Assembly: GCA_032433595.1 (NCBI GenBank)
Contig: JASWJB010000199.1
Span: forward strand, 1 to 64,000
Length of the DNA: 64,000 nt
From: Conoideocrella luteorostrata
Taxonomy: Eukaryota > Ascomycota > Sordariomycetes > Hypocreales > Clavicipitaceae
Reading direction: 5' to 3'
In this document: piece by piece, positions 1 through 12,733 of the stretch
How the letters are laid out: the number at the start of each line of letters is the position of its first letter
How positions within the stretch are numbered: the stretch's first letter is position 1
Notes under the pieces: generated by a model
What the model saw: the letters and a program-made list of their open reading frames with translations, nothing else
Told to the model about the DNA's origin: nothing
Database searches by the model: none
Translations under genes and position numbers: made by a program

Positions 1-628
1 TTTTTTTCCTTCTTTTTTTTTTTTCCCTTTCGGTTCATCCACGGCGATGATCAACAGTACATTGGATTCAGCTGTAAACAAGTAATTAAAATACTTCCTT
101 AGTTAGATATCGGCTATAACTACCCTTGCAAGCTGGTTGGTATGGCGGCTAACACGATCTGGCTCCGATTCCCAAGCTGGATGTGCCACCCATGGAACAG
201 CTTTAAATTCCTGTGTAGGAAGACTCAAGGTGAGGGGAAAAAACAAGACCAAGGTAAACATTGCTTATTCTAATATTGCTAGCCATGTATAAATGAGAAT
301 GATCCGCCGTTCCCGCCTGAAAGCTCACAATGCGGCTTTACCTATTGTAACATGCAAAAATCAAAAAAGAAAAAGGAAAAAAAAAAAAAAGGCAAAAATA
401 CTACAATACTACCAGAGTAAAAGAGAGAAGAGGCAGGGAGACAGATCAACTGGAATAGTCAAGTCCGTCTGCTGCAAGTATACTCGTCATCAAGTAAGTT
501 CTCCTTGCCCTTGGCAATGAGCCTAGAGCAGTCCATCGCATCATGAATGTATAGTCTACTAGTCGTCGTTTCAATCATCAGAAATCATTCAGATCCCAAA
601 CTTAATGTCAACTCTGATCTCGTGGTGG
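1..628. other. Intergenic, 3' side of the C2H2 factor
   Basis: No convincing gene. The first 25 bases are almost pure T with a few C, and an A-run lies near 364-392. The short open frames here have low-complexity translations and no domain. This stretch presumably holds the 3' UTR of the minus-strand gene that ends at 629. Confidence 0.5.
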
Positions 629-3600
629 CTAAAACCAGCTCCAATTATCCACCTCTTCCAGCTTTCTCAGCACGCCAACAGAGTCGGCGAACAAAATATT
701 CCGTCCACCAAGACAATCCTTCTCCAGGATGTCTCGGACAAAGCCGACGATGGCTTGTGAGTCCTCCCGTCCAGGTGATGCTTGAAGCTGGCCGGGTTCC
801 ATTTCAGCCACGTTATGAATCCAACTTATGGCTCTCGTTCGCGCGGGCAGACGCTTTTCGATAATCGATCTCTTCCCAACGTGGCCAAAGGCCCAGCAAA
901 TGAGTGTGCAAACGTATAGTCCCCAGTAGTCAGAAATATCCTTACAGACCCCAGCCCCGTATGTGGCAGGGGCTGACGCAATGCCATTTCCTGGCACCTC
1001 AACCAAGCTCAGAAAATCTCGAATGGCACGGGCAGCGAATACCGTTGCGATGGCAGAGCTACCGGAATTACGCCACTGGCCGAGCTTCCTCTTGTGCTCA
1101 GCAAAGACACTTGCATCTGGTATTTTCTTGTTAAACACCCAACTGTCTCCCGAAACAGCCAGGAGAACGTGCAGAGGCGTGTAGTGCAAAGCGATATACG
1201 TCGTCGCTCCAGGGCGCCGACCAAAGTATTTAGACATGAGCAAGTCGTTGCTATTGAAGCTAGACGCATCTTCCACCAACACCACCTCCTCGCGGCTCTG
1301 TCGGGTAGGCAAGCGAAGAGCATGTGCTGCAATTACGAGTGAAACATCAAATGCCGGGTTTTCAATCTTGGACGAGCTCTCATCCTGCATGACATCTCCA
1401 ACGGTAGTCAATTTGATGGTTGACATATCAATAGCAGCCCAGGCATCGGCGTTTCTGGCTTCCCAGAGAGTGGTTGTGCTTCCTGATAAGGGAATGTCGA
1501 ACCTCGAAGCCGCCATGTTCTCTACACCCAAGACAGCATTATAGGGCTGCTCATGGTAGCACATGCCGTGTACGCTGAGTAGGAAGCAAGCAGAGAGAAG
1601 TCTCCGGCAGGATTCGACATAAATCCATGTACTCCATCGTTGAGACTTATTGCCCGACAGGTCCGGTATGGAAGTGGAGCGATACCCAGATACCTATTGA
1701 GCACTGTTAATATGAATGCTCAGACAAAATTCCAGACAAGCGTTGCGCAGAGTAATACAGCAGAGTAATACAGCTGTAGGAATCAATGGGCACATTGTCA
1801 GTACGACTCACCATTTGATACAACCTGAGAAACCGGGCCGACGGCTGATAGTCATCCTTGTTTCGTCCTCTGAACCTGGCGTAATATTCACATAGTAAGA
1901 TGGTTTGCATTGTTGGCAAAGACCATGGTTCTGACTGCGTGAACTATGAATTCAGTTAGACCAGTCGGACTTGAAAAATTCATACAACATAACATAAACT
2001 CACAGATTTCGACTTGTGCCATGCATATGCATGTAGTTGGCTGCCATTGATTCGGTGCTCACGATGGCCGAGAACCTGCGTCGCAACTGCAGCCATGGCG
2101 CAACGTAGTACATCTATGTGATCAGATGTGATATCCGCACCATCTTCCATGGTGGATCGGTGAATGATAGGATATAGCGGATGCACTTTATCCCAGTAGA
2201 TGCCAATATAATTCGGGAGCGCACTACGAGTTTCTCCGCTCAACAACTCGGGCATTAGGTCGTGAGACAACAAACCAAGCCTTGGACTCAGCTCCCCTTT
2301 ATACGAGAATGTGTTCATGGTACGATCAGCTGGTAATGGTGCTGGTCCAGTGATCATAGTTTCAGATGACTGGCCAATAACGATTGGAGGAGATAGACTA
2401 CGCATTGCGGGAGCTTGGATATGCGTGCCATACAGCGCTGGTTGATGACTGTAGCCAGGAATCCCGACTGCAGGTTCATCTTCGTAAAGTGGAGTGTATG
2501 TCTGCGGCAAGGGATGACCATACCCATACGAGACAGGATAACCTCCGCCAGTAGCTATTACTGAGGTCGGTATGCCTCTTGTTGCCGTTGATTGTTGAAT
2601 CGTGGCCCAATCCCTATGAGATATAGGCATGTCTGGTCTTCTTTCGGATACTGCCATCACAGAAGGGGGTGATGAGAAGCCGACATGCGCATTTGTCGGC
2701 GTGGTTGTTGGCCAGGACATGGTCGAGGCAGCGGCTGCTGGAGGACAAAGACCTTGAATGGGGTCCATTGCAGCTATGCTAGGCATCGATCGAGGTTGGG
2801 AGAATTCGGCTGGGGCGTTCGGCGGCGTTGTCTGCACAGTATGGGCTGATCCTAATATATACTCGCTCTTTATTTCCCTCATAATCACATCAATGTTTGC
2901 ATTGTGCATCGACACAGGTGTGCTACTTCGCACTGCCCAATGAGTTGTATCAATGGGTATGCCGGGCGCTGTGCCTGTCGGTGAGGCCTCACCATACGAC
3001 TGTTTGATTTGTATCAATGATCCTGGTGGTGAACTTGTAGTATAGCTGGGTCTTCGTCTACCTCCTGGATTGTATGGGCTTCTAGATGGTGTGCCACTGT
3101 TGGGCCTGCCCACACGGTCCTCTTGATCACTAAAGAAAAGTCAGCAACTTGGAAATGCGAATTGGCATTTGCGCTTTTGGACTGGTATGCTCACTGTCTC
3201 TGTTGATGGCGCTCGAGTAGATCTCGTCGATGAAAAACTTTATCACAGCCAAGAACGGGGCAAGGCAAATCTGGTGGCTGGTGACTCAATTGATGTCGCC
3301 TAATTCCTTATATTAGCAAGAGTTAACGCTTTGTGATTTCGGTAGTAGCGAGGGAGCAGACCTCAAGTGTTCAGCTCTAGTGAAGGTCTATTAAACGCGA
3401 TTAGTACTCCTGAGGCTGAAGAACATCAACATGAAGCGTGAAAGTATTACCTTCGGTGGACGGCAGATATCACACGTGTGAACTGGTACACCTTTCTTTG
3501 CTCTGCTGACCCTCCCTGTAATCGGAGTCAACTTTACAGGCACCTCTTGTTGAGGCATAAACTGCCTCATAGTGGCACTAGAGAAGGACCCTGAGTGTCC

Positions 3601-3942
3601 ATGACTGTAGCCATGTCCTTGTCCGTAATGGGAATCCATCGAGTCAGTGCTGGTATTGCTTTGACGACGGTCAGAGTGATGATGGTTGCTGGTTTGGCTG
3701 TATGACATGGCCGATGCGTGCTGATCAACTGGCAACGAATGCAAAGAGCGCGACGATGGACTCATTCTTTGATCGCGAGAAGGTGATGTGCTCATAGGGT
3801 AATCCGAACCACGACGATATGCTCCAGGAGTCACGGGCGTGTTGGGGTATTGAGATGATCTCGACCCAGTATCCTTTAAAGAACGAGAATTAACATTGTC
3901 GTCATCGACATCGACGTTCATGATATTCCGGAGACTGGCCAT
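629..3942 (-). CDS. C2H2 zinc-finger transcription factor with fungal_trans domain
   Basis: Probable nuclear DNA-binding regulator. Six exons fit in phase: 3942-3451, 3387-3362, 3299-3195, 3129-2004, 1943-1812 and 1693-629, giving about 981 aa. The N-terminal third is Ser/His/Gln-rich and disordered. Two adjacent C2H2 fingers start near residue 155; the first (CDIC.., HLRRHQLSH) is split by two introns, the second (CPVLGC..ERHQQRH) is followed by a third intron. A Pro/Ser-rich linker leads to a fungal-specific transcription-factor region (PF04082 type), recognised from PNYIGIYWDKVHPLYPIIH near residue 520 and the following helical segments. The second donor is GTCTGC, acceptable but weak. The start ATG at 3942 begins MASLRNIMNVD. 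Regulated genes cannot be told from sequence. I am sure of the class, less so of the exact small exons. Confidence 0.88.
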
Positions 3943-6771
3943 GGCTTGGCTTTGAAGAATGGGACCAACTGCGTAAAAAGCTGTCCCCGAACCCGTATCA
4001 AAGGAAAGTCAATATCAAAAACTACCTCACACAGCCTGCTCCGCTACTAAGAAAAGAACCTCGTAGTAAGCAGGCTGTTTGTAGATCCTATAATAGGAGA
4101 GAGGGAGGGGGGGGGGGGGGATCCCACAACTTCAGATGCCAAAGGATAGATTTCGAGGCTGTGAAGGTCAAATCAAACGTAGGTGCCCAGCAAAAGTTTC
4201 AATAACACGAGGATGGTTGTAATTGACGACCAGTAAGGCGCGAGAATTGGGAATATACTGTAATCAGCCTCACGAGACAACTGGGATGTTGAGATGACAC
4301 ACAGGACCCATCTGCAATGAAACACAAGATATCCCGGAGGATTATACGATGGTAAGAAAAGAACAATTACTTTATCAAGAGTGTGATCAGGCAGAAGTCA
4401 GGAAGGAGGATTGGGAAAATAGGCCAGCTCACGGCAAAGTAGGAGGCGGATGATGACCCAATGATCCATCCCAGTGCCATGGCGACCAACAATAAGCCGG
4501 GCAAAAAGCTGAACTTGGCCCGCAGTCACAATTATTACAATGTACATGGTGCACATGGCCCACGCCGGCGTGAAATGCTACAGAGTCTTGCGCGCGCGGT
4601 CTGGTTCGGATATGGTCCAAAGCGGTACTGTTTGCTGACAGCCCCGGAGAAGGGAAAGCAGACTGCCGCGCAATCGCAATAGATTTCCTGCGTGGTAACC
4701 CCGGTCGAGGCTGACAGCGTAAGATGTAAGAGCAGCCTCAGTGGAGGTGAACCAACCCGGCGGAAAGTAAGTAACTACATCTGCGACTCATGTGCCAAGT
4801 GAGGGAGGGGTGGAAGTGTAAGCGGAAGCCGGGGTCTGTCCAGCCTCGCCCTGATCCAGCAATCATGGCCAACGAGTTGAACGAGCCAGATCCATAATAA
4901 CAATGCCAAACTGCTTATTTCTTTGTGAGACTTGAACGGCCAGCACTCTGAAAGACGCTATAAAAATGGATCATGTCATCGTCGGGCCTCGACTTAAACG
5001 AGTAAGGAATCTCTGATCACGCGTCCCGTCTTTCACAACACCTATGCTGAGTCTTGTAATTGGGGTAACAGACCACCCATCCAATCCTGAGTCCCCATCA
5101 TGTCCATATACATAGTGTAATGCACGGAGTATGTGTAGAAGAATGTTCAGCAAGGAGAGAAGGAAGAGAAGAAAGACACCGAACGGTGTCGCCAAGCGCA
5201 AGAAGTATAGGTAACGCTTCGTGGCGTTCCGCGGCCGTGGCGGGTATGGCGTTAAGTGTGACCAGCCTGTGCGGAGAAAACGACGGTGCTGAAAAGCTCA
5301 AACAGTGGTATTATAGGACGGCAGGACCCATGGCAAGCGGTATGTGGCTGTAATGGAAGGAAACGAGCGCCCTGATCAACGAGAACCAGGCAAGGCGTGA
5401 CCGACTGAAGGGCTTTCGGGCCTTGGGGCTGAAAGATGGTGTTGGGACCGGTGCGACGGTGGCGGAGCCCGCCCCGTGCAGCCCACCAGTATATTTGGAG
5501 GTTCTAGTCAGTATCACACCTCTGTAGCGGCACATCGAATACGGAGTATCATGTTGGTAAGCTGTTAATTTAGAAACGGGGCAAATTGGACGTAACGGTG
5601 TCTGTGCAATCGCAACCCAGAGCTCACGACTTTTTCGCGAGGGCTGACCATGATGCCGGAATTGCAGCCCAACTCATCCATCTTGTATGCCGACTCGGGG
5701 TGGACTGCGGAGTACGAGGTGCTAGATATGATAAGGGAGTCACATTAATAAGGCTTTGTCGACTGCAAAAGCCGTGATCTCCAAGATCCCTGTCGGCCGC
5801 CATCAGCCGTCATATCTCGGTTCAATATAGTATGAGCAAGCCCCTCATGCCCATACAAGATTAGAAATGGTTGTACTGATGTAGCAAACAGCTGACTGGC
5901 AAAAGTCGCTGCAGGCCTCATGTATTTCTGTCCGCCTCGTTTTCTCCGCTCCATGGGAAGGAAAAGATAAACGTGATACATTAGTCGCGGGCGTCACTAT
6001 CTGTCTAGTCCAAGAGCACACAAGTGTAATCAGCCTGTGCAATGCAAGTCAGATCGACAATCGAATCAGATGAACAGGTTTGAACCAAATTTGCTGGCTG
6101 GGGCAAAATTATGCACCAATAAGCAAAGCGGAAGACATGCCATCATCCAGGTTTCAGATGACACTGTATTGACTTGTTGAGTCGCGTCCGTCATGCTCGT
6201 TGGTAAGATTTGGGATAAGAAAATCCGCCTGCCTTCAGGGCAGGTGTTGCAGTATTGGCAGCCTGCATTATGTAGGATGCGCCGGCATCGTCCTTGTTGG
6301 CGACAAAGCCATTCTTTTGCCCATACCAATGATAGCTGGCCGTTGAAACCACCCCGTAGACATGGTGGCTAGTGGCTTGGCCTTCTGGACAAGGGTCAGC
6401 AGCCCTCCACATCAAGAGATGTGTATCCAACACACACACTCTCTGGACACACAAGAAGAGACTCTGAACGTCGTGACCATCCATCACAGGTCCTCCCTGG
6501 GCTTGCTTACCGCGCGGGATCCTGTTTGCCTGCTCCGTGACCTCAACCGATATTATTCCAGATTCAAAAATAATGACTGTTCAGTATGTACAATGTGTCG
6601 GCCCCTACCCTTCCGTCGGTCCCGCAACACCACAGACTGTCGCCGATCGAACACCCCCCCCCCACCACCACACTTTCAAACCCCATTTTGGTAGTAATCA
6701 TCACGTCTCTACTCCGTAACCAAGCTACAGTACGTACGGAGTAGTGTATTGCGAAATATACTTGTACCAGT

Positions 6772-6851
6772 CATGCGGGGGACAAATTATGTGACCCTTC
6801 GCAGCGCAGTTTGGTTGGCATCAAAGCGTCACGTAATTTGTCCCCCGCATG
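6772..6851. mobile_element. Miniature inverted-repeat element, copy 1
   Basis: An 80-bp near-palindrome. The left arm starts CATGCGGGGGACAAATTA and runs to about 6798; the right arm (6825-6851) is its reverse complement with two mismatches, and about 26 bases separate the arms. It has no coding capacity. A related copy starting with the same bases lies 690 bp downstream, which argues for a dispersed terminal-inverted-repeat family. A target-site duplication is not clear. Confidence 0.6.
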
Positions 6852-7460
6852 CCAGTGAAAAGAGGAAAGAATTTAGTATGGTGTGGTGCATAGATGCTTC
6901 AAGGTCTATCCACGTTGCTTCGAAAATGCTTTGCCGCCAGATTTCAACTCCGTCGTTCTACCTTCTTGTGATGATGACATTTGTTGGTAACAGCATTACA
7001 GCTGGCTCTTGTATTCCTTTGGCTCCAGATCGCCCGACCATGAAATGGGCATCATTCAGCTCTCATCTTGGGTGTATGGAGACAGCCAATAATTAAGTCC
7101 ATACACTGTTTGGCGAAATGACCTGCGGCGCGGTCGCAATAAATGGACGATTCTGGCAACATCCGGCAAGGGCCCTGCCGTCAGCTTTCCCCATAGTTCT
7201 GGTGAGTCGGAACGACGGGAAGATGCCAAGGGGACACCATGTCGTATCAATGGGGGCCATCGAACCAAACTGTGTGTCAAGCATAGCACATCCGCCCCAG
7301 ACCAGCACCCATCAACCCAGCATTGCCACGTTGAGCGGCGCTTATTCGTCCAGTATGGATCGTCCAAGGGGAGGAGTAAGCAACAATATTGGTAGCCCAA
7401 AGGGAGGAAAGGAGGGGGGACTTTGACCACCGAGGGCTTCCCGGCGAGGAACAGGCATGA

Positions 7461-7533
7461 GGGGGACAATTTACGTGACCCTTCACGGCTAAGACAACCA
7501 CGCTGCCAAAGTGTCACCTAATTTGTCCCCCGC
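7461..7533. mobile_element. Miniature inverted-repeat element, copy 2
   Basis: Same layout and orientation as the copy at 6772. The left arm begins GGGGGACAATTTACGTGACC and the right arm complements it (TCACCTAATTTGTCCCCC). The left arms of both copies share GGGGGACAA.TTA.GTGACCCTTC, whereas the central bases differ. Probably a remnant of the same family. Confidence 0.58.
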
Positions 7534-9824
7534 CTGACAGGGAAAGCGGTGGCCACCAAACAGTACGAATGTGACCACGCAGTGTGGAACAACGACTTTC
7601 TCTCAGCTCCAATCAGGACATGGCCATGCCAACCAACAGGCAATTGCCAACATTTGAACTTTTGTTTGCAAATGAAGCATAGCATGGTTGGAGCATGAGT
7701 CGACTCCTTCTCGCGCGTGGCCGGGCGCATCTGGGAGGTACGAGCCTCTAACGTGCTTTCCCGGCTCTCTGGGTTGCCAATGACATGACGAGCTAATTCT
7801 TTCCTCGTTCCACATCCAATAATGGAGCCACTACTACGGAGTAGGTACCTGGGAACTTGCTCCGCGCGCCCCAGTACCCGGGACCTGAGCACTCAGCCTC
7901 TCCGGCTGGTGCTTTAGAGCATCTGCTGTACGATACAGAGCACATTCTTTGTCTTTGCAGCACGATTGCAAAATACCGGTCAGGAACAATTGGCGGGTGA
8001 CATAGTGGTTTCGATTCCTACCTGCACAAGTATGCATCAGAGTAAGGAAAGAGTATTCTCACCACACATGCAATGCAGCCTCTATTTTTGGGTTCCATCA
8101 CTGTTGCCACGCAGTAAGAACAGCAGTCGCCAGCGCGCGCCCTGGTAGAGTTCCCAGAGGCAAGAGATCGCCCCGGAATGTGGCGGCACGCTGTAGGCTG
8201 GACCAGTTATCCCATCGTCGCATTGCAGAAACGAGCCAACGTAAGCAGACGGGCACAATCCTGCAGCTGTGCCACGTGAACTTGGCAAGGATGATATCAT
8301 CAGCAGCAACTCCTGCATCGTGCGTTCGTTTTGGATGGTCGTGCAGGAAGTCAAGTCATGAAATCGAAACATGACGGCAACTGTGTTTCATATGCAGAAC
8401 AATCAAGCTGTCAGAGGAAGCTCGTACATTATCTAATACGAGGCCATGGGGTCATCAGCATGGAAAATTCAGTGCAGGATCAAGATAGCCCCCAATCGCG
8501 TCTAAAAATTCGGAGGTTTGCGCCCCCAGTTGACATCTGAGACTGTCGCACTGCGCCGCTCGTAGGTTCCTACCAATGCTACAACGCCAAGGCCGACAAT
8601 TTCGGCGGACACCAGAAGGTTTTAAACGGTGGAAGCCGTAGAGAACAAATTGGCGTGTGGCTGCCGTTGGGGGCGAGATCTGGTCAAGGCGGGCGACCTG
8701 CACATATCTCCCTCCCAATACGTGTACCAATTTCTACAAGACCGGAACAACACTATCGTGCTCTCGAAACCATTTGCAGACCCCGAAGCCGTTGAAAGAT
8801 ACCTGTTGGAAGATTGAAGACCGTACAGAGTACCCGGAAGGCCCATATGATCTGTCGCTTGAATTGGGGTTGAGGAACCACACTTGATGAATGTGAGACA
8901 TGAACAGTCCAGATGTACAGGGTAGGCATGCATTGGAGGCTCTCAGAATATTGGCTTGGCAACAATGGCAACCTAGCTTATTGACTATACACAATACTCC
9001 GTACATAGCACGCGATAGCTAGCTTGTATCGACACAGAGAGATCTGGAGAAGTGTTTTCACTCTTCACGCTACGTTGATTTAAGAATTTTTTTTTTCTTA
9101 GAACGTATGGACGGGACAGCGACGCACTTGAGTCAACCGAGCGTTGCAATCCAGGACTTCGACAGAGATTGGTATGTTAAAGCACTTCGAACCCGTCACA
9201 GTATAATCCACGCGCTCGATCGCTGCAATTAGGACACAAACACACTATACAAGATGGAGCTCACTCCATTGCTCACAAAACCAGGTTCAAACCCAACCAT
9301 AGAACCTAGCAACTTCAAGACACATTGTCAAATAATATCACCACGGGCTGAGTCAAATGAGTTATTCAGAATCTCATTGATGATGCTTGGGGTTATGATT
9401 TATCTCACCACAAACCCAACATCCATCCGTACCAAGACCCTTACAACCGCCACGTGAACAGCACAAACAACTGTAAGACCGACCTTCTAACATACCCGTT
9501 ATTGCGTGAATGATTCACTAACTCTACAAACAAAAAGCTGTCGAGGATAGACTCATAGTGATACTCATCACAGGGACTTGAGCCATGGAAACGAATAATA
9601 ATTCCACAAAGCGCCGTTGCGGCCGATATGTCCTATAAAAGTAAAGGACAGATGTTTATTCTTCCATACACTTATCCTCTCCGCCATGATTAAAAGCAAT
9701 TTGAATCGGTCTCTCCAATCACCAAGCAACCTTGTCATCAAAAGAAAAGAAAAGACCAAGACGTGTAGATCGTCCGTGAGTGTGGCAGAAGATTATTTCC
9801 CGTTCATTCTGGGGATTTCAAGAA

Positions 9825-11402
9825 CTAGATTTTCTCCGCCTGGGTGGTATTGTGCAGGGATGGCGCCGATGTAGATACGGGAGATTTGGTTTGCTCATCG
9901 GACTCTTCTGATTCGTCGTCGGAGACAGGACGGCTGGCAACTGTTCGTCTGTTCTTGGTCATCTATTGGAGTTGTTAGTGATATAAATATCTAATGCAGC
10001 GAGCATACTTGTAATCAAATGTATGATGAAGCTTACCCAGGAGCGCACACCGCCAACGAGACCAAGAGCGTAGCCAGTAACAAACTCCTTGGAGTTGCCG
10101 GGGTTGGGCCCCGGAGTGGTGGGCGATCGCAGGCCATCTGAATTGGCCGAGCTGAAGCGAGCAGGGCTGTGAGGTCGGCTTGCAGGCCAGAACTGCTTGA
10201 GTTCGCGACTGAGCTCTTGGCCCGTGCTGGTCCAATTTGTAATGATGTTATCGCGAAGATCTTGGACGTGGCGCTTAATATCCAGCTCGTTCTTCTTGAG
10301 CCAACTCACGTTGAGCTCCTGTCGGGAGGTGCCCCGCTTGAATTGTCGAGAAATGTACTTTTCGTAATCACGGACGATTCTACCATGATAAGCAAGTTAG
10401 AAGATGATTTCGAAAGAGATAATTATTCCCGAAATGGCTCAGTTGTAGCTCACCTTGTAATAATGCCCGTTGTGCTCACGCCTTCGGTACGCTGAGTGAC
10501 AAGGAACATACCAGCAGCCTTGATGGGTTGGTAAATATCGTCACCTTCGTCAGCGCCATAGGGAAGATCGTCATGGGCTACGTAATCAAGCTTATTGGCT
10601 TGAAGAAACTCGGGAGTGACGATCCATGGGCAGTCCTCGATGACTTCATCCACCCACTTGCAGTGTCGAACCGATTCAGCTCGCTCCTTGGCTGACATGA
10701 CAGTTAAACCCTTGCGCATGTGTGTTTCATGGTCGCCGGTGACACCAACGACGAGAGTGGTGTTGGGGAAAGCCCTCTTGGCCTGCTCGAGCTGTCGCAT
10801 GTGACTATCAATCATGTTAGATGAGGGAATTTTACAAAAATATACTGCGTAACTTGTAAGACTATCTTGACAGCTTCGTCTTGCATTAACATACACACAA
10901 AGATGCCAAGTCCTGATACTCACCCAAGATGAAACAGATCAAAAACTCCGTCTGCGTAGACTCGCACAGAGCGCCCGATAGGAGGAGGGTTTGTCTTGAA
11001 ACCTCCAGCAGGATGAATCAGCTCGCCAATCGGCGGCGGCGCCATGGACTCATTCTCGCCATCGATGGTCGACTTGCGCCCCCTACGACCGACTCGGGCT
11101 TCAATATCGACGCTAGCCTCTGTGGTATCGCTGGGCTCACCGGGGTCGACAATGTTCTCGGCAGACACGTCGGCAGAGCGACTGGAATTGCTTCGTAGTC
11201 TCTTAGGATTCGGGGGATGGCCAGTGCTGTTACGGAGATGGCGTCGCCCAGATTCTGGCGCAGTAGTGTCGCCCTCTTCTCCAGAAGCATCGCGAGATGA
11301 TGGCTGCAATGCGCTTTCAGATATGCCATTAGAAATGTCACCATTGCTGGCGGCGTTCCTCTTACGCTTGCTGCCGTGCGGCGAGGATGAAGGTGACGAC
11401 AT
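9825..11402 (-). CDS. pct1: Choline-phosphate cytidylyltransferase
   Basis: Makes CDP-choline from phosphocholine and CTP, the controlling step of the CDP-choline (Kennedy) route to phosphatidylcholine, at nuclear or ER membranes. Four exons (11402-10924, 10804-10454, 10379-10037, 9962-9825) give 436 aa. The N-terminal 130 residues are Ser-rich and basic (KRKR near residue 12, possible nuclear localisation). The catalytic cytidylyltransferase fold starts near residue 145 with [17 protein letters not shown]; the HxGH nucleotide signature is residues 158-161, encoded across an intron. The second signature RTEGVSTT is at 265-272. The segment [20 protein letters not shown] and the following amphipathic helix match the membrane-binding region of the family, and the acidic tail is Ser-rich. 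It lies on the same strand as the psd2-type gene upstream. Its promoter carries a cluster of TACGGA repeats (11695-11904). Confidence 0.96.
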
Positions 11403-12733
11403 GGTAGGCTTCTGGCGTGTGGTGTTTGTCGTTTACAGTACTTGTTCGCGTGACCGCAGCAGTGACATTAGAGAAAGCAGGAGAAAATATTCAGCTGTAG
11501 ATGTCGGGCACGAGGTGGATTTGAAGAAGACGATTGGTCTCAAGGTGGAAGCAGAGGTAGTGACATCGAGAGGTGGGAAAGTGGTAGGTTGAGGTGATTG
11601 CGGGAGAGTGCTGATGACGGCGAGGTCACACAAATCCAAGGTAAAACAAGGCAAAGTCCGGTTCAGTGAAAGTGAGGACGGAAACGTTAAACTCTACGGA
11701 ATGCTCCGTATTGTATTCCGTGTACGGAGTAAGTTGACACTAAAATATAGGCGAGTACGGAGAGCAGCCGCAGAGGACAGGAAAATGCACGGAAAATGCA
11801 GGGAGCGGCGGGAAGAAATGGCTGTGGCGCGCCAGTGCAGCGGTTGGAAGTTACTGTACGGAGCAGCAAAGCTGCCAGCCAGAGTATCCAGTAGTTACGG
11901 AGTACAGATGCTGGCATAAAAGTGGAGGAGAAAGGGGGCTTCATTACCTGATGATTGCCCGCCCTTCCCCTTATACGAACGCGTTTGTCCAATTACGGCA
12001 TCGTGTTCAGTTCCCTTGGGACTAAATCTCCGACAGGAAAAGACTCTGGGGGCTTATGACACGGGGAATTTAATTGAACCACATCCCGCGGCAGGGTCTC
12101 ATCTCTCCTTTCTGCTGGTTTGGCGAGCTTGCTTTAGTTAACCAGTGTCTTTGCCTTGAACAATACCACTCTCGTGCCTATGTGATTGGCTTGTCCTTAT
12201 GTCATTGTCGTCACCAAAACCTTATAGAAAAAACTAAAAGAAAAAAAAACTTGGCCAAGCTGATTGCGTCACTAGTTGGCTTTATAGGCCATCCCCCACA
12301 CGTCAGCGGTGGATGATGGAAACGCTCAAACAACTAGCCAGTTGCGTCATAAAAGTAACAAGTTGAGTTGAGAGGCTCACAAACGACACTTAACGGTGAC
12401 AGAACCCCGCTCGTTAATTACAGCCCCTTTCTTATTGGTTTTGGCTTTCATGCATATATTTTTGGTAAATTCCGGATCGCTAAACCTCCAGACTATCGCT
12501 TCATGTATGGCTTTTCCATTTTTTCAGCTTTCCATCCCCCTGCTTTTTTCCTTCCACTACGTTAAAAAAAATCAAAAAAATCGACATCTAACCCAGCGCA
12601 AAAGATTGTGTATATCATGCCAAGGTGTCATCACTCCGTAATCCATATCACATCATCTCATCTCATCTCATCTCATTCCCTGGCCTGTTGTTGAATACGT
12701 TGCATAAAGAGAGGATTTGTCCAGGTTGACGTC
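11403..12733. other. Intergenic between pct1 and psd2-type gene
   Basis: Holds the pct1 5' UTR and promoter and the 3' end of the decarboxylase gene. It includes the palindrome TACGGAATGCTCCGTA (11695-11710), two exact TACGGAGTA copies (11723, 11896) and a short ATCTC tandem run at about 12652-12676. No gene seen. Confidence 0.6.
11695..11904. promoter_or_regulatory. Cluster of TACGGA-type palindromes upstream of pct1
   Basis: Within about 500 bases upstream of the pct1 start codon there is the perfect palindrome TACGGA-ATGC-TCCGTA (11695-11710), then TACGGAGTA at 11723-11731, TACGGAG near 11755, TACGGAGCA near 11856 and TACGGAGTA at 11896-11904. A regulatory role is only inferred from spacing and symmetry; the motif is also common elsewhere in the window. 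Confidence 0.35.

Larger units (their letters stand above)
3943..9824. other. Long gene-poor interval (5.9 kb)
   Basis: No open frame here shows a recognisable domain or a convincing exon chain. The stretch contains the promoter of the C2H2 factor, a G-run near 4108-4120, a C-run at 6654-6663, two miniature inverted-repeat elements (6772-6851 and 7461-7533) and five copies of the 9-mer TACGGAGTA or its complement (5540, 6710, 6735, 7835, 8995). Confidence 0.5.

Noticed and set aside
7056..7517. A 153-codon minus-strand open frame in the gene-poor region
   Set aside because: It overlaps the second miniature inverted-repeat element, has no domain or normal protein composition, and several frames are open over the same bases.
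8455..9006. Overlapping open frames on both strands near 8.5-9.0 kb
   Set aside because: Translations are Cys/Arg/Ser-rich without motifs; no splice chain links them; one spans a TACGGAGTA-type word.
9254..9457. Bases resembling a tRNA T-arm (AGGTTCAAACCC)
   Set aside because: No acceptor or D-arm can be formed around it.
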